Assembly: GCF_000400465.1 (NCBI RefSeq)
Contig: NW_008806283.1
Coordinates: 248,001-312,000, forward strand
Length of the DNA: 64,000 nt
Reading direction: 5' to 3'
Source of the DNA: Wallemia ichthyophaga EXF-994
Taxonomy: Eukaryota; Basidiomycota; Wallemiomycetes; Wallemiales; Wallemiaceae
Below are positions 10,375 to 22,100 of the stretch, one piece after another; position 1 is the stretch's first letter; every line of letters starts with the position of its first letter. The notes beneath the pieces were generated by a model, which saw nothing but the letters and a program-made list of their open reading frames with translations, was not told where the DNA came from and made no database searches. The position numbers and the translations under genes are program-made.

Positions 10375-10986
10375 ATGATGCTGGGAGGATTGCGAGGATT
10401 GCGGGGAGTGGCTGGTCATGCTACACCTCCCGCGCGCAGCAGAGCGTTCATCACGCTCCCCGATTTCTCCAGCACTAGCCCGCCAGCGACATACACCGAG
10501 GAGAGGCTATTGCCGTATGCGCAGCGTGATTTATGGAGGATGGTGGCGGATGTTGGCAGGTACAGCAAGTTTGTGCCGCACTGCACGCATTCCCGTGTCT
10601 TGGGTAGCGGGGAGCGGGAGCGGGAGCGGGAGTGGAAGCAGAACCAGGAACAAGACGCAAAACTCAGCACCACCACCACCGTCGAAGCAGAACTGGGCGT
10701 CGGGTTCAAGGGTTTCGAAGAGAGGTACACGAGTGTAGTGACGCTGCAGCCGTTCCACACCGTCACCGCTAGAGCTAGCTCTCAGACACCGCTGTTCAAG
10801 TCGCTCGAAACGCGCTATCGATTCACGCAGCACTCGCATACACACACCCTCCTGGCTATTGAGCTCGAATACGCCTTCAGTAACCCCCTCTACGCGGCGC
10901 TGTCATCCACCTTCTTCGACGGCGTCAGCCACGCGATGGTGAATGCGTTCGAGGAGAGGGCGCGTGTGGTTTGTGGAAGGGTGTAG
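10375..10986 (+). CDS. COQ10: Coenzyme Q-binding protein COQ10 (START/polyketide cyclase fold)
   Basis: COQ10 is a mitochondrial START-fold protein that binds ubiquinone and is needed for its proper synthesis and delivery. It is a single exon of 203 aa. The first ATG at 10375 gives an Arg-rich, acid-free N-terminus fitting a mitochondrial presequence. The core shows the family pattern: YxxxRLLPY, then DVGRYSKFVPHC, GFKGFEERYTSVV, FKSLETRYRF, and the C-terminal VSHAMVNAFEERA. A Glu/Arg-rich insert encoded by GGGAGC repeats sits after SRVLGSG. The longer frame upstream opens without ATG and overlaps the peroxiredoxin gene, so I did not use it. Confidence 0.88.
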   Translation: MMLGGLRGLRGVAGHATPPARSRAFITLPDFSSTSPPATYTEERLLPYAQRDLWRMVADVGRYSKFVPHCTHSRVLGSGEREREREWKQNQEQDAKLSTTTTVEAELGVGFKGFEERYTSVVTLQPFHTVTARASSQTPLFKSLETRYRFTQHSHTHTLLAIELEYAFSNPLYAALSSTFFDGVSHAMVNAFEERARVVCGRV

Positions 10987-11066
10987 TGTGAGAGTGGATA
11001 GGAGAGTCATGTAAACAATGTAATGCATGCCACGCACTCATATTCATATTCATACTCATACTCACA

Positions 11067-11132
11067 ATCCCTTCAAAATCCCTTCAAAATCCCTTCAAAA
11101 TGCCTTCAAAATGCCTTCAAAATCCGCTCAAA
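11067..11132 (+). repeat. 11-bp minisatellite, six units, overlapping the stop codon of the acyltransferase gene
   Basis: Consecutive 11-mers starting at 11067 read ATCCCTTCAAA three times, ATGCCTTCAAA twice and ATCCGCTCAAA once. The stop codon (complement 11106-11108) and last codons of the minus-strand acyltransferase gene lie inside the array. Confidence 0.9.
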
Positions 11133-12884
11133 TTCATCAAGATATTCGCGCACACACTCATCACCCCACTGCACACCATCCTTACCAAGACTAACGGTAA
11201 GTTGGCCACCGAGGGAGAAAGTCTCTAGGAGGAGTTCGTTAGAGCGGCAGCGGACGCCAAGTAGGGCAGATCGTGAGGGAGATTGATCGAGCATGATGAC
11301 GCCATCTGTAGCCTGGTATAGCTGCTTAACATTCATAACACCCAGCATCGACGCGTTGATAGCAGTCCCTTTACCTCGCTGTGAATGCTGTGTCTCGTCA
11401 CCCTTCTCTTTCACCGCCTTCCACCCATCACCCCCCTGTGCAAAATGAGCAGCGCGGGAGAGCGCCATGGTGTGTGCATCTTGTAAAAGAGTTGGGGATG
11501 TGAGTAGATTGACAAACTGGGTTTGAGCGGTTTGCGCGCGGTGTGCGAAACGCCTTTTAAAGGTGGGTGAATCACTTGTGCACGGCGTAGACGGTAGCTG
11601 TATCCCACCGAAACCGAGCTGGACAGATACGTTGCTCGTCGTCGCTGTGCGTCTTTGTAGATAGGGCCGCAACGAGAAGGGGAAGCCTACGAGACATGTG
11701 TCGCCCGTGTGCTGCTGCTTGTGCCGGTGGTTCACATTCGCAATAGCCATCGAGGTCGCTGCAAAGAGGAGTGGTCCTGGTGTGTGTTAGCAGGTACATA
11801 GCACTCACACTGACAGGTGAGAGGTGAGACATGTAGCATTTCACGTTGGCCACAATCATTTGTCTTCACCATCAAATTTCTCCCTGCACCCACCTATCTT
11901 TACTGCACACGCCTTGGCGAAGCGCACCACGGCGTCCGTCTGCTCGCGTGAGAGGGAGAAGTGCATCCAATCGGTCAGAGCACCCCAGGGAGGCTGAAGA
12001 GATTGTTGCTGTTGAGGAGAGTATCCACCGACGAACTCAAGGGTAGTGAGTCGATCCAACTTGTCGCTCCGCACCTGACTCACCACCCGCCTAATAGCCC
12101 AGTACCATCTGAGGCGGGGGAGGGGAGTTGTGCGTTTGGGTGCGTAGTTAGGCAGCGGCGGATAGCCCACTTCCGTCGCATCAGGGAGGGCAGATAGAAT
12201 GTCTTCCTTTGTGACCTTGAGCGGGGTGAGATCGCCGACGGTGTGGATGTGGGGAGTGAAAGAGTGAAAATTTTCCAATGTCGGGAGGTCGGCGCGAACA
12301 TTGCACTCGTCGAGAAGATCACTCGTGAGGAGACGGAGGAAGTCGTGCATGAGGCTGACGACGGAGGTGCCGTCAGAGATAGAGTGTGCAGTTGCGATTA
12401 CGAGGTCTACGTTGTTAGTGAGGGTGTTGTGGAAGATAAACAACCTGGCGAGGTGAGCGTGGTCGAGGTAACGTCTAGGGCCGTTCCAGAGGTAGTTGCG
12501 CATCCAAGTATCAACGTCAACGTCATGTTGATAAATGAGGGAGTGAGAGGAGTGAATCAGGGTGGTAAGAGGATCGCTGGAGAGATTGTCTGTGTTTAAG
12601 ACGAAGTGCAAATTTTCACCTTCCTGCACAGTGAGACTTAGGGAAGGATGAAGCTGGTGAAGTTTTGACCAGGCGGGCAGAGCGTTAAATAGAATGTCAG
12701 GGTTTGATAAAGACATGGGTAATTTAAAGAAGATATCAGTTCTGCCTTGGTGGAGCGTCGACATTTTATGAAAGAACATTTCAACGAGACCGAGTTTGCG
12801 GTGGACAGTGCAATCGCTACGGGTGTCCCAGTGTAATTGAGAGTCTTGCAAATGGGCCAAAGTGAATAAATCCGACTTGTTCAT
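11106..12884 (-). CDS. CoA-dependent acyltransferase of the CAT/condensation superfamily
   Basis: The active-site motif HSISDG (HxxxDG) near residue 167 places this in the chloramphenicol acetyltransferase/condensation superfamily, which includes fungal alcohol acetyltransferases and trichothecene 15-O-acetyltransferase relatives. The acceptor cannot be told from sequence. Proposed exons are 12884-11894 and 11758-11106 (about 547 aa), joined in phase 1. The 135-bp intron is longer than its neighbours and the donor is uncertain: a second GT near 11869 is also in phase, and an internal 50-nt intron with a CTAAC branch point is possible. The C-terminal half has VGFPFSLRPYL and VSLGKDGVQWGDE, fitting the second half of the fold. 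Its start is 23 bp from the bZIP start. Confidence 0.72.
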
Positions 12885-12907
12885 TGTAAGTTATCAAGGT
12901 TACTTGA

Positions 12908-14143
12908 ATGCCTTCATCATCGAAACCCACCCAAGTCGACGAAGAGGACCAGCGCAGGCAGCAGAATAGACTGGCCCAGCGTGAGTTCAGGCAGAGGAAG
13001 CAGCGCGAGAAAGACGAACTCAAGGCGAGGATTGAGTTTCTAGAGAGAGACCCAGATCAGCAATCGCAGCTTATGACTAGAGTTGCAAGGGAATTATACG
13101 CTGAGAACAATAGACTTCGAGCACTGGTACACTCTCTTAGCTCGTTTGTTGGCACTGGCGCTGGCTCGAGTTTGCACGGGTTGGGGTTAACACCGGCCCA
13201 GATGGATAATTTACTCAGTTACTCACGCGTTGAACCCGAAGTGGATGTTGGATTTGAAATGTTTATGCAGAATAGGAGTAGGCGTGGTGGCAGAGGTGAT
13301 GAGAATGATATCGGTAATAAGAGGCCCAGGTACAGTCTGTCGAATGGCAGTGATAGTGCTAGTCCCGTTAGTCATGCTCAGCGGCAGGCGCAGCCAGAGA
13401 CACACACGAGCGCACAGGCACAGTCACCGGCACAGCCCCACCCATACGCCCTCAATCACCTTCTCAACGATAACCTCAGCACTAGCCATGCCTCCTCTAC
13501 GCCCACCCAACCCCGCACAGACTTCCAAAACGACTGTTTCGTAATGATGTCATCCGACGACCCCGAATTTAACGTCTCCACAAAGTTAAACGGGGAAGAG
13601 ACAACGCTGTACAACTTTGCAAGTAGTCTGAAACACTACTCGAGTAGCAAGATGGTACAGGCAGCCCAGCTGATAGAGTACAATCTCAACAACTTCCGTG
13701 CTGACCAGAGCTACCACCTTCCTCCGTCACTCAAGCCATCCCTCATCCAACGCACTGTGCCACACGATAGCCTGATTGATGGTATACCCTTTGCCAGTCT
13801 GCGCGATAAGCTTATACTCAACTCTGACAGTAGCAGCAGTAGCAGCAGTAGCCACGAGCACGCACAGGCTCATGCTAGCCATGCCAACCACACCACAGAC
13901 ACCTCCAAAACCTCTCAATCTAACCCTAAAGTAGACGTGCGGCGCGTTATACGCATGCTGCTCACTTCCACTACTATACACGGCGAGGACGTCCTCAACG
14001 CCGATAATTGGGAACTCGACGACCGATTTTATGCCGACTACTTCTTTCTCACTGACAAGCACATGCTCGATACGAGTAATAAGTGGAGAGAGAGGAGTCA
14101 CAGGCCATTACTGGCCGGTGGGGAGATGAACCATCTGTTTTGA
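12908..14143 (+). CDS. bZIP transcription factor (Yap/PAP1-like basic region)
   Basis: This is a single exon of 411 aa. The basic region QQNRLAQREFRQRKQREKDE (residues about 18-37) has the N-x7-R core (NRLAQREFR), followed by a leucine-zipper-like helix through residue about 85. The middle is disordered and rich in Ser, Gln, Ala and His; a conserved-looking acidic/aromatic part (about residues 205-400) follows, with the run YADYFFLTDK. The N-x-x-A-Q-R-x-F-R pattern resembles fungal stress-response bZIPs, but no clear cysteine-rich redox domain is visible, so I assign no name. The start ATG at 12908 is only 23 bp from the divergent acyltransferase start. Confidence 0.85.
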   Translation: MPSSSKPTQVDEEDQRRQQNRLAQREFRQRKQREKDELKARIEFLERDPDQQSQLMTRVARELYAENNRLRALVHSLSSFVGTGAGSSLHGLGLTPAQMDNLLSYSRVEPEVDVGFEMFMQNRSRRGGRGDENDIGNKRPRYSLSNGSDSASPVSHAQRQAQPETHTSAQAQSPAQPHPYALNHLLNDNLSTSHASSTPTQPRTDFQNDCFVMMSSDDPEFNVSTKLNGEETTLYNFASSLKHYSSSKMVQAAQLIEYNLNNFRADQSYHLPPSLKPSLIQRTVPHDSLIDGIPFASLRDKLILNSDSSSSSSSSHEHAQAHASHANHTTDTSKTSQSNPKVDVRRVIRMLLTSTTIHGEDVLNADNWELDDRFYADYFFLTDKHMLDTSNKWRERSHRPLLAGGEMNHLF

Positions 14144-14253
14144 AGTGAGTGAGTGACTGTAGATGTAATATAAATAGTTGTAACGTGCATTCGAGTATAA
14201 TATATTACAGTGTGGTGTGTGTTTTGTGTGCCCTCTGGTATATATACACAAAC

Positions 14254-17037
14254 TCACTCGTCACGCGTCCTGAACACCTTCTCAACCGCGCCGTCGACGA
14301 CTCTGTATCCATTCGCCAGAAAAAGCTTCGAAGAGAGGAAGGGGGAGACATCGTACACCTCCACATCGTTTGCCTGGAGACAAGTTAGCGGAAATCACCA
14401 TACACACACCGACCCACCCTATTCTCAAGGTCCTTCAAAGGCACATGTACAGTCTCAGGATCGGTGAGGTGGTGTGCACGCCACGTTCTCACGCGCTCCT
14501 TGACTAGCTGACCCAGGAGGAAAGCAAGTAGTTCCTCTGAATCCTTAGCCTGGTGAACGTATTTGCGCAGGCCCTGTCAGAGGTAGTGAGCAAAAAGTGT
14601 GAAGAGTAAATAAAGCACAACGCACCCTCTCGAGTGTCTTTTTGACAGAAGTCTTCTGCGCACTAACGAAACTGCCGACAGTGACTTGAATAGCGAGATC
14701 GATATCGTCAGCGCGAACGAATTCACGTAGACTCATACGAGCAGCAGCCTCACTCATACGGATCATACTTTCTAAATGACGGACGGTGATGGGGAACGAA
14801 CCTGTAGCCAGACTCTCCCTGCGTAGGTCAGCGTATAACCTCGCCAGCTTGTCTTGATCAAGTTGGTGCAGTTTAGGCTTACACCTCTCGCGAGCGAACA
14901 TTATATACTTCTTCAAGACACCCTGATCAATAATCTCGGCATCCACACTTGTACCAACATCATTCTCGTCTACTTCCGCTTCGAAATCTGGGTGGGAGCG
15001 TAGATGAGAACCGACTACGAACTTGGCGAGCATCTCATCTACAATAGGGTCGACTGTGTCCTTTACCACGCAGAGCACATCAAAACGTGAGAGAATAGGT
15101 TCAGTGAGTTCCACATTCGCAGCAAAAGGTATAGTAGGGTTATAGCGACCGCGCAAGGGATTAGCTGCGGCGATAACGGCACAGCGTGCCTGTAGAGTAG
15201 TAACAATACCCGCCTTGCTAATACTGATGCTCTGCTGCTCCATTGCCTCATGGATAGAAGTACGATCAGCGTCGTTCATCTTGTCGAACTCATCGATAAG
15301 ACAGGTACCTTTATCGGCTAGTACCAACGCACCTCCCTCCAGTGTCCATTCACGCGTCATAGGATCCTTACGCACACTCGCAGTTAATCCCACAGCCGAC
15401 GCACCCTGTCCCGTTGTGAAAACGGCGCGATGTGCTGTCTTTTCAACATACTTGAGGAATTGCGATTTAGCTGTACCTGGATCACCTAGCAGAAGTACAT
15501 TAATGTCACCACGTATCCTATGCTTTCGGTTGACATCTTTGCTGACTCCTCCGAATAAACTTAAAGCTATAGCCGTCTTAATATCGTCATGACCGTATAT
15601 AGATGGCGCTATTGACTTGATGATTCGCTTGCGCACCCGCTCATCCCGCGCTAAATGACGAATTGCACGCTCATCTTCCTCGGTTAGTCTGAAGGCAGCA
15701 AACTCATCCTCCCGCTTGTTTACATAGTTAGCCTCAATTATCGTGCTAAATACTGGAAAACCATTCTTGGTGTTAAGGGAGGCGTCGAAATTGTTACGGT
15801 ATACCCCCGTCACTTCCACCTCCTCACCAGGTTTTGCATTGTCGATGAGGTCCCATAGGAGGATAACTTCACGGTGACGTGGGAGTCGGCCGGCTGGTAC
15901 ACTGCCCGGCGACTCCTGCAGAGTCATCTTTTGGTAGTTTCGGTAGACAGTCTGCTCACTGTTGACAACGAAAGGACCCTTGCTCTGGCAGTTGGAACAG
16001 AAGGAAATTTTTATCTCTTTGCTGCCATCCTGGTAGAAAGGACCAAGGGTGGTAGTGCATTTAGTGCAGTTGAAACGAACGTATTTGAGCTGAGGAAAGA
16101 CACCTGAACGACGAGTTACGACACCAGAGACACGAACGAGCTGGTTGAGGTCGGCTTGGCGGAGGTCTCGCAGGGTTTTGGCGGTAGGCAATTCAGTGAC
16201 GCGGACGTGGATTTCACTGTGTATACGCTCGTAGTCGGGGTAGTAGAGTAGGATAGCGTCGAGAGCGACGTCATCGAGGATTCTGAGGGTTTCGTGGGGT
16301 GCGTTGATGAGGAAGGAAGCGAGGATGGGCTTGTCTTGGAGGAGGTGGAGGTAGGAGATTTCGAGGGATTCAGAGTTCTGCTCACCGAGGGATTTGATAC
16401 GCTGGCCATAGACGGAGGAGCCGTGTTGATCAGTATAGGTCATGATGAAATTACGGAAATACTTGGCCACGCTGCGCCTGACGTTGTCAGCGTTGAGCCA
16501 TTCGTTAAGAGAAGCAGCTTTGACGTCGCCAAGATTCTCGAGAGGAATTTCATCGTCGTCGTTGTCGACGTCGTCGACATCAGGACGCTCATCGTAGTGG
16601 CGACGACGTCTTCTCTGTACGAGCAATCTGTTATCGGGATCGTCGTCATGGTCTGATTGCAAGAAAGCAGGAATTTTAGCGCGAGATTTGGGGTTGTGAA
16701 GACCAGCCTGTTTACGATCACGTCTCTCCAATTTAGCCTCAACAGCTCTGCGGGTGGAAGGATCTAACGCGTCAAAGTGGTCATCGTCGATCTGATCAGG
16801 ATCGTAGTAATCAAGGTTATTGTTGTTATTGTAATCGCCAGTCATATCATCGCCGAATAGATCTTCGCCGTCGTCGGGCTCGCCGAGCAAACCATCCACG
16901 TCGTCGTCGTCAACGTCACTGAAAGGATCTTGCGGCGGAGAGGAAGGCGGTGGGGGCGAAGACGGTGGAAGAGACGAGGCTATTGGAGATGATCTGACAT
17001 CGCCATTTGAAGATCTTCTACGCTTTTGAAGTGGCAT
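14254..17037 (-). CDS. MCM2: MCM2, subunit of the replicative MCM2-7 helicase
   Basis: Exons are 17037-14626, 14573-14418 and 14373-14254; introns of 52 and 44 nt, both phase 0, give 895 aa. The acidic N-terminal tail (histone-binding in Mcm2) is followed by the C4 zinc finger CTKC ... CSNC, Walker A GDPGTAKSQ, Walker B LIDEFDKMND and arginine finger SRFD. The spliced C-terminus GLRKYVHQAKDSEELLAF then LTDPETVHVPLKDLENR and YRVVDGAVEKVFRTRDE matches MCM2. An unspliced read would end prematurely after LERVRC. It converges with the bZIP gene (110-bp spacer). Role: DNA unwinding at forks and parental histone H3-H4 recycling. Confidence 0.97.
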
Positions 17038-17242
17038 TAGATACGCGTGCAGATGGCGCGTTAAAGAGATTGATTGAGACCAAGTTGGAATGCAATTAAA
17101 TATTTTACAAAATAGGAGAATGTAAGGATTGATTGATTGTTATATTATTATTATCAATCGAATAAATTGTCTAATGAAATAAATAATTTTTATCAATCGA
17201 ATAAATTTTCAAATCGAGTCTTCTCCTTGCACACCAGCAACC

Positions 17243-18932
17243 ATGTCCCCAAGCCATATTCTGTTTGAGAGCAGTGCTGGTTATTTATTATTGAAATGCA
17301 ACGCAATTGACCAAGTTGCCAATAAGTCCAAGCAAGTCCAAGATCAAATCAACGACTACCATCACTTCTCAAAGATGGTCAACATTATCTCCATTTACCC
17401 TTTCACTGACGCTGCCGAGGCTTTAAACAACGCAAACGCCATCTCTGAAGGTGTGAATATTTTCATTCACTCCACGCCTCTAACTCTTTCTAGGTGAACT
17501 CACCGACCAGCTCAACTCATTCCTTCAACAAAACTTACAAGGCGGCAGCAAGTCTGGTGTTGTCTTGGCCGTCTCCGATAAAGCCTTAGCCACCTCCATC
17601 AAATCCCAATTGAAAATTGAAGGTGACGTCTCTGACTTGGCTTTGGAACTCATTAGAGGTGTGCGTATCCACGCTGAGAAGCTCATCGATGGTCTCTCTC
17701 AAGGCGACCTCCTCAGAGCTCAACTTGGTCTCGGTCACTCTTACTCGCGTGCAAAGGTCAAGTTTAACGTTAACAGATCTGATAACATGATTATTCAAGC
17801 CATTGCACTCGTCGATCAACTCGATAAAGATGTTAACACTTTCTCCATGAGAGCAAGAGAGTGGTATGGTTGGCACTTCCCCGAATTGGTTAAGATTGTC
17901 CCAGACAACCACCAATACGCTCTCTGTGCTAGGTTGATCGGTGATAAATCTACTCTCACCGAGGATCTCATTCCTCAACTTATGGAAATCATCGACGACG
18001 ATGAAACTCGCGCTAGAAACGTAATCGACGCTGCTAGATCTTCAATGGGTACTGATATTTCCCCAATCGATCTCATCAACATTAAAAACTTTGCTGATAG
18101 AGTCGTTGGTCTTTCTCAATATAGGAAGAACCTCCACGCTTACCTTCTCGAAAAAATGCACCTCGTAGCTCCAAACTTATCTGCACTCATAGGTGAATTC
18201 GTTGGTGCAAGACTCATCTCACACGCTGGTTCCCTTACAAACCTCTCCAAGTACCCTGCATCAACTGTCCAAATTCTCGGTGCAGAGAAAGCACTCTTTA
18301 GAGCACTTAAAACTAAAGGTAACACTCCAAAGTATGGTCTCCTTTACCACGCTTCTGCTATCGGTAGAGCTGCTCCAAAGAATAAGGGTAGAATTTCTAG
18401 ATTCCTCGCTAACAAAGTTACAATCGCTTCAAGAATTGATTGCTTCAGTGATGCTCCAACTACTAAATTCGGTGAAGCTCTCAAAAATCAAGTTGAAGAA
18501 AGATTACAATTCTACGAATCCGGTCAAGCTCCTTCAAAGAACACGGATGTCATGAAGAAAGCTCTCGATGCTATTGCTGCCGATATGGATCTCGAAGATG
18601 AAGAAGATAGCGATGATGAAAAGATGGATGAAGATGCCAAACCAAAGCAGTCAGAGGAAGATAAAAAGGCTGCTGAGAAAGCCGCAAAGAAAGCCGCCAA
18701 AGCTGCTAAAAAGGAAAACAAGGAGGACAACCTAGACCAAGACGATGCAGACGAAAAGAAGAAGGAAAAGAAAGATAAGAAGAAGAGAAAGTCTGAAGTT
18801 GCAGAAGAATCGACTGAAGCTCAAGAATCTCCAAAGAAAGAAAAGAAGGATAAAAAGCGCAAGAGTGAAGGTGGTGAAACCAAAGAGGAGAAAAAGGCAC
18901 GTAAGCGAGCCAGCAAAGGTGGAGCTGAGTAA
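17243..18932 (+). CDS. NOP58: NOP58, box C/D snoRNP core protein
   Basis: Core component of box C/D snoRNPs, which guide 2'-O-methylation of rRNA in the nucleolus. Exons are 17243-17450 and 17494-18932, with a 43-nt phase-1 intron restoring [15 protein letters not shown]; 548 aa. The N-terminal domain ([11 protein letters not shown]), coiled coil and Nop domain are clear: [40 protein letters not shown] and [10 protein letters not shown]. The C-terminal 110 residues are KKE/KKD repeats typical of Nop58 and not Nop56. Codon choice is strongly biased to C- and T-ending codons, as expected for high expression. It converges on NOT1. Confidence 0.96.
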
Positions 18933-19149
18933 ATTATCCTAGACTTTGTTTAACCTGTATTTTTATTCATTTCCATATTCACCTGACTTTTCAATCTTTT
19001 GTCATTTATCCAATGCTAATTCATTTATAGAAAATTGTACAAGAGAAGAGATGGCTAGAATAATAATTCTTCATGATAGGGGGAGTAGATATATATTAGA
19101 TTGTATATGCTGTAACCGTTAAAACGCGTCATCGTTAATAATAATATAT

Positions 19150-22100
19150 TTATTCAGCTGCGACAGCCGCAACTTTACCGAATGACTTTTCAACGCTATC
19201 AAAGATTGTTGCAAACTCTGGCGCCAAAGTAGAGAATTTCGCTTGATATGTCTTGAATTGCTGATTGGTGAATATGTTGAAGAATGTCAACAATAATCCC
19301 CATGGATGTGGCTTGGTAACAAGTAAGCGCTCAAGCAACACTCTTGTCAGTATTTCCACTACATTCTCGTTTACCCCGGCTGATTCTTCCAATATCTGCA
19401 AGCAAAGTTTATTGAACCAATACGTGTGAGACGATGGGTAGCGTAACTGGTTTGCAATACCACTGAGTATCAAGTAGCGAGCTATTTAACTTTGTTAGAT
19501 TTAAAATGGAGAAAAAAAACCTTCCGCTCACCCTCTGGATCAAGCTTGTTTACCAAAGTTTCGATCAATTTTACATTCGCACTACCGCCATCAAACTTGA
19601 CACTACCAATGTCCGCTTGTGAGCGAGTGATTGCATCGACACCAATAAATAGAACGAGTGAATTGATCACCGGGATCTTGTACTTCCACTCATCGCTCTC
19701 ATTCTCATTGCCAACCGACTCCAAAGTAATCTTCTGAATAATCTCACCAATAATAACTTCCTCATCTCCTCCATCAATATGCTTGTCCACCAAATTCTTT
19801 AAACCATTGTTGATAATGACTGACATGTAGTCTGAGGAGATGGTTGGATTGTTTTGACTTTCTGACATCACCTCAATGTCAATTGTTGGCAAGAATGGGT
19901 CTGGCAATGTGCTTGTGGCTGCATTTCTTGGATATGCACTAAGAATCAAATTGCGAAGCTGAGTGCAAGATGATGGTATAACATCAATCAAGCCGCCGTA
20001 GTACTCCGACAAGTATTCGCTAAAGTCGTGCAACAACAACAAGAGTATGCGTTGCGTAGCTCTGTATATTTGCTTTGAAGACATTTCGAATTGAGGTTTG
20101 GAAGTGAATGCCTTGACAAATCTCAACAAGGCCGTCATCAACCTGTGGAAGTCAATCCAGTTCTGCAATCACGTCAGCTAAATGTTAACTTCTTTAAAAC
20201 CCTACACACATCATGATTTTCAGGAGCAAGTATCACAGGTAAGAAGTTTCTATGTGAAATCAAGCTAACCCATCCATGCGCAAATCTTGGAAAGTATGCT
20301 GGTTGGAGGTTGGCAAGTGAGTTACTAATCGTGACCATTATGCCTTTGTACGCAACAGCACCAAGACTTTGTCTGATACCCCACAACTCAATCAGAAGAC
20401 TTGAGTAAAGTCTGTAGAACGGCTTTTGCTCAAAATTTTCTTGCAAGTCTTCGTGAGATTGAGCAATTACCAAGCTGGTAATTGAGATAATTTTGTTGAG
20501 ATATACCTGTTTAGCTTGGTCGTGGTTCAGTCCTGTGTGGTCCATGTGGTACTTAATCATGAGCACAACCAACTTGACAAATGCATCGATTGGCTGGAAC
20601 GCGTTGCTCAAGTTTGCAACACCATCGTTCTTCTGCTTGATGAATGACTCGACACCTAACTCAACACAGATTCTGAAGAAAAGTGTTGACGTCTCCTCGC
20701 CCTTGAGAATACCTTGAGATTGTAATTGGGAGATATATGGAATGAATGCTTTTTCTACTTGTGGTGTCATACCATAAATCCTAACCCAATCAGCAAAGTT
20801 TAATGCAAGTCGTTGTCTCAGTGCGGTCTCTTGGTCATTCGTAGTTTTGGTCAATCTGTTGAGCACTGGTGTAGCAACATTGCCAGGTTGAATGTGCTTC
20901 AAAGTCTGGTGAAGCTTCGTCATTGCATCTGAAGTCTTGCTGTTTTGTGCTGCAATAGTGAGAGCCTCTAAGCAGTGTGTAAAGTTGCTTCTCGATGCGA
21001 TTTGATCTTGAATTGATTCTCTAATAAGAGTAGCAGCGAAATCTATAGCTGATTGCCTCATATCTCTAATTATTGATCTAGACAATGTAAGATCAAGTTC
21101 CTCCACATGGATCAATCTCGCTTTAACGAGATAGAGTGTGACTGGGACGTTAAATTTTCTATCGTCGTCGGAGAGAACTAACCATGCAGTCACCTCTTTA
21201 GCTGCCTTCATTGAAAGTTCGCAAAGATGTTGAAGTATAGTGATATAAACTTCTCTGCCCAAATTGCCCTCAGCACGGTAAAGTAATTGGACAATGCGTT
21301 GAGCAAAAGACAAGGAAATATCCTCAGAATTTTGTGATTGGTATGCGAGAATGGATACTTCTTGTACTAATGGACGCAATTCAGAGTTTGGTGGTAACAG
21401 GTCTGATGTATCCACTTGAGAGTTTATGATGGACTTCTCAAGCTCAACAACCAAGTGGTTAAAACGCTCGTATGATTGTTGAGGGTTAATTAGCCCAGCA
21501 TTACCGTTTGAATCAACTGAGACGCGTTGTGGTGTTGGAGGCATAGTCTCGACGACTTCAGGTTGTGATTGTGGTTGGAGGGGGAAGTTGTTGCGGTTAA
21601 ATCCTTCATAGACTTGTAATTGCTGGGCATCCAAACCATTTGGCTTTATGCGTAACAAGTCTGGCAAGCTGTTGGAGAAGTGTGCAGATGAGATGACTGC
21701 ATTGTCCCAATATGCTTGATTGGTTGTCTGTGCGTGAGTTAGCTGGGTGTACTTTGCTATCAGTTCATCACAAACCTCTCTATGCTTGCGACGACTAATG
21801 AAACCTTCGAGCAGTTGATCATCAACTTCAACGATAGCTCTTTGCATAGCAATTTTCTCAATCACTTTGCAAGCAACATCCAAGTTCTCGTTGACAGCAG
21901 AGTAGACCGTTGGTTCTGGGACTGATTGTTCAGAGAGGCCTGATTGGTGAAGAACATTTCTGAAATGAGAGACAACGCTGATTCTCAGAGGCTCCTTGCA
22001 AGTAACAAGTGAGAGATTACCAGCCAAATTTTGAGCCATCAAATGGGCAGCAGCTTGCATCTTGGTTTCGTCACCCTCCATAGCGAAATCCTTGACGATC

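Noticed and set aside
11067-11132. Possible CRISPR-like array
   Set aside because: Units are adjacent 11-mers without spacers; it is a minisatellite in a eukaryotic genome.
11572-11859. 95-codon minus-strand frame between the two acyltransferase exons
   Set aside because: It spans the intron and then reads the second exon in the wrong frame; the second exon's own frame carries the family motifs.
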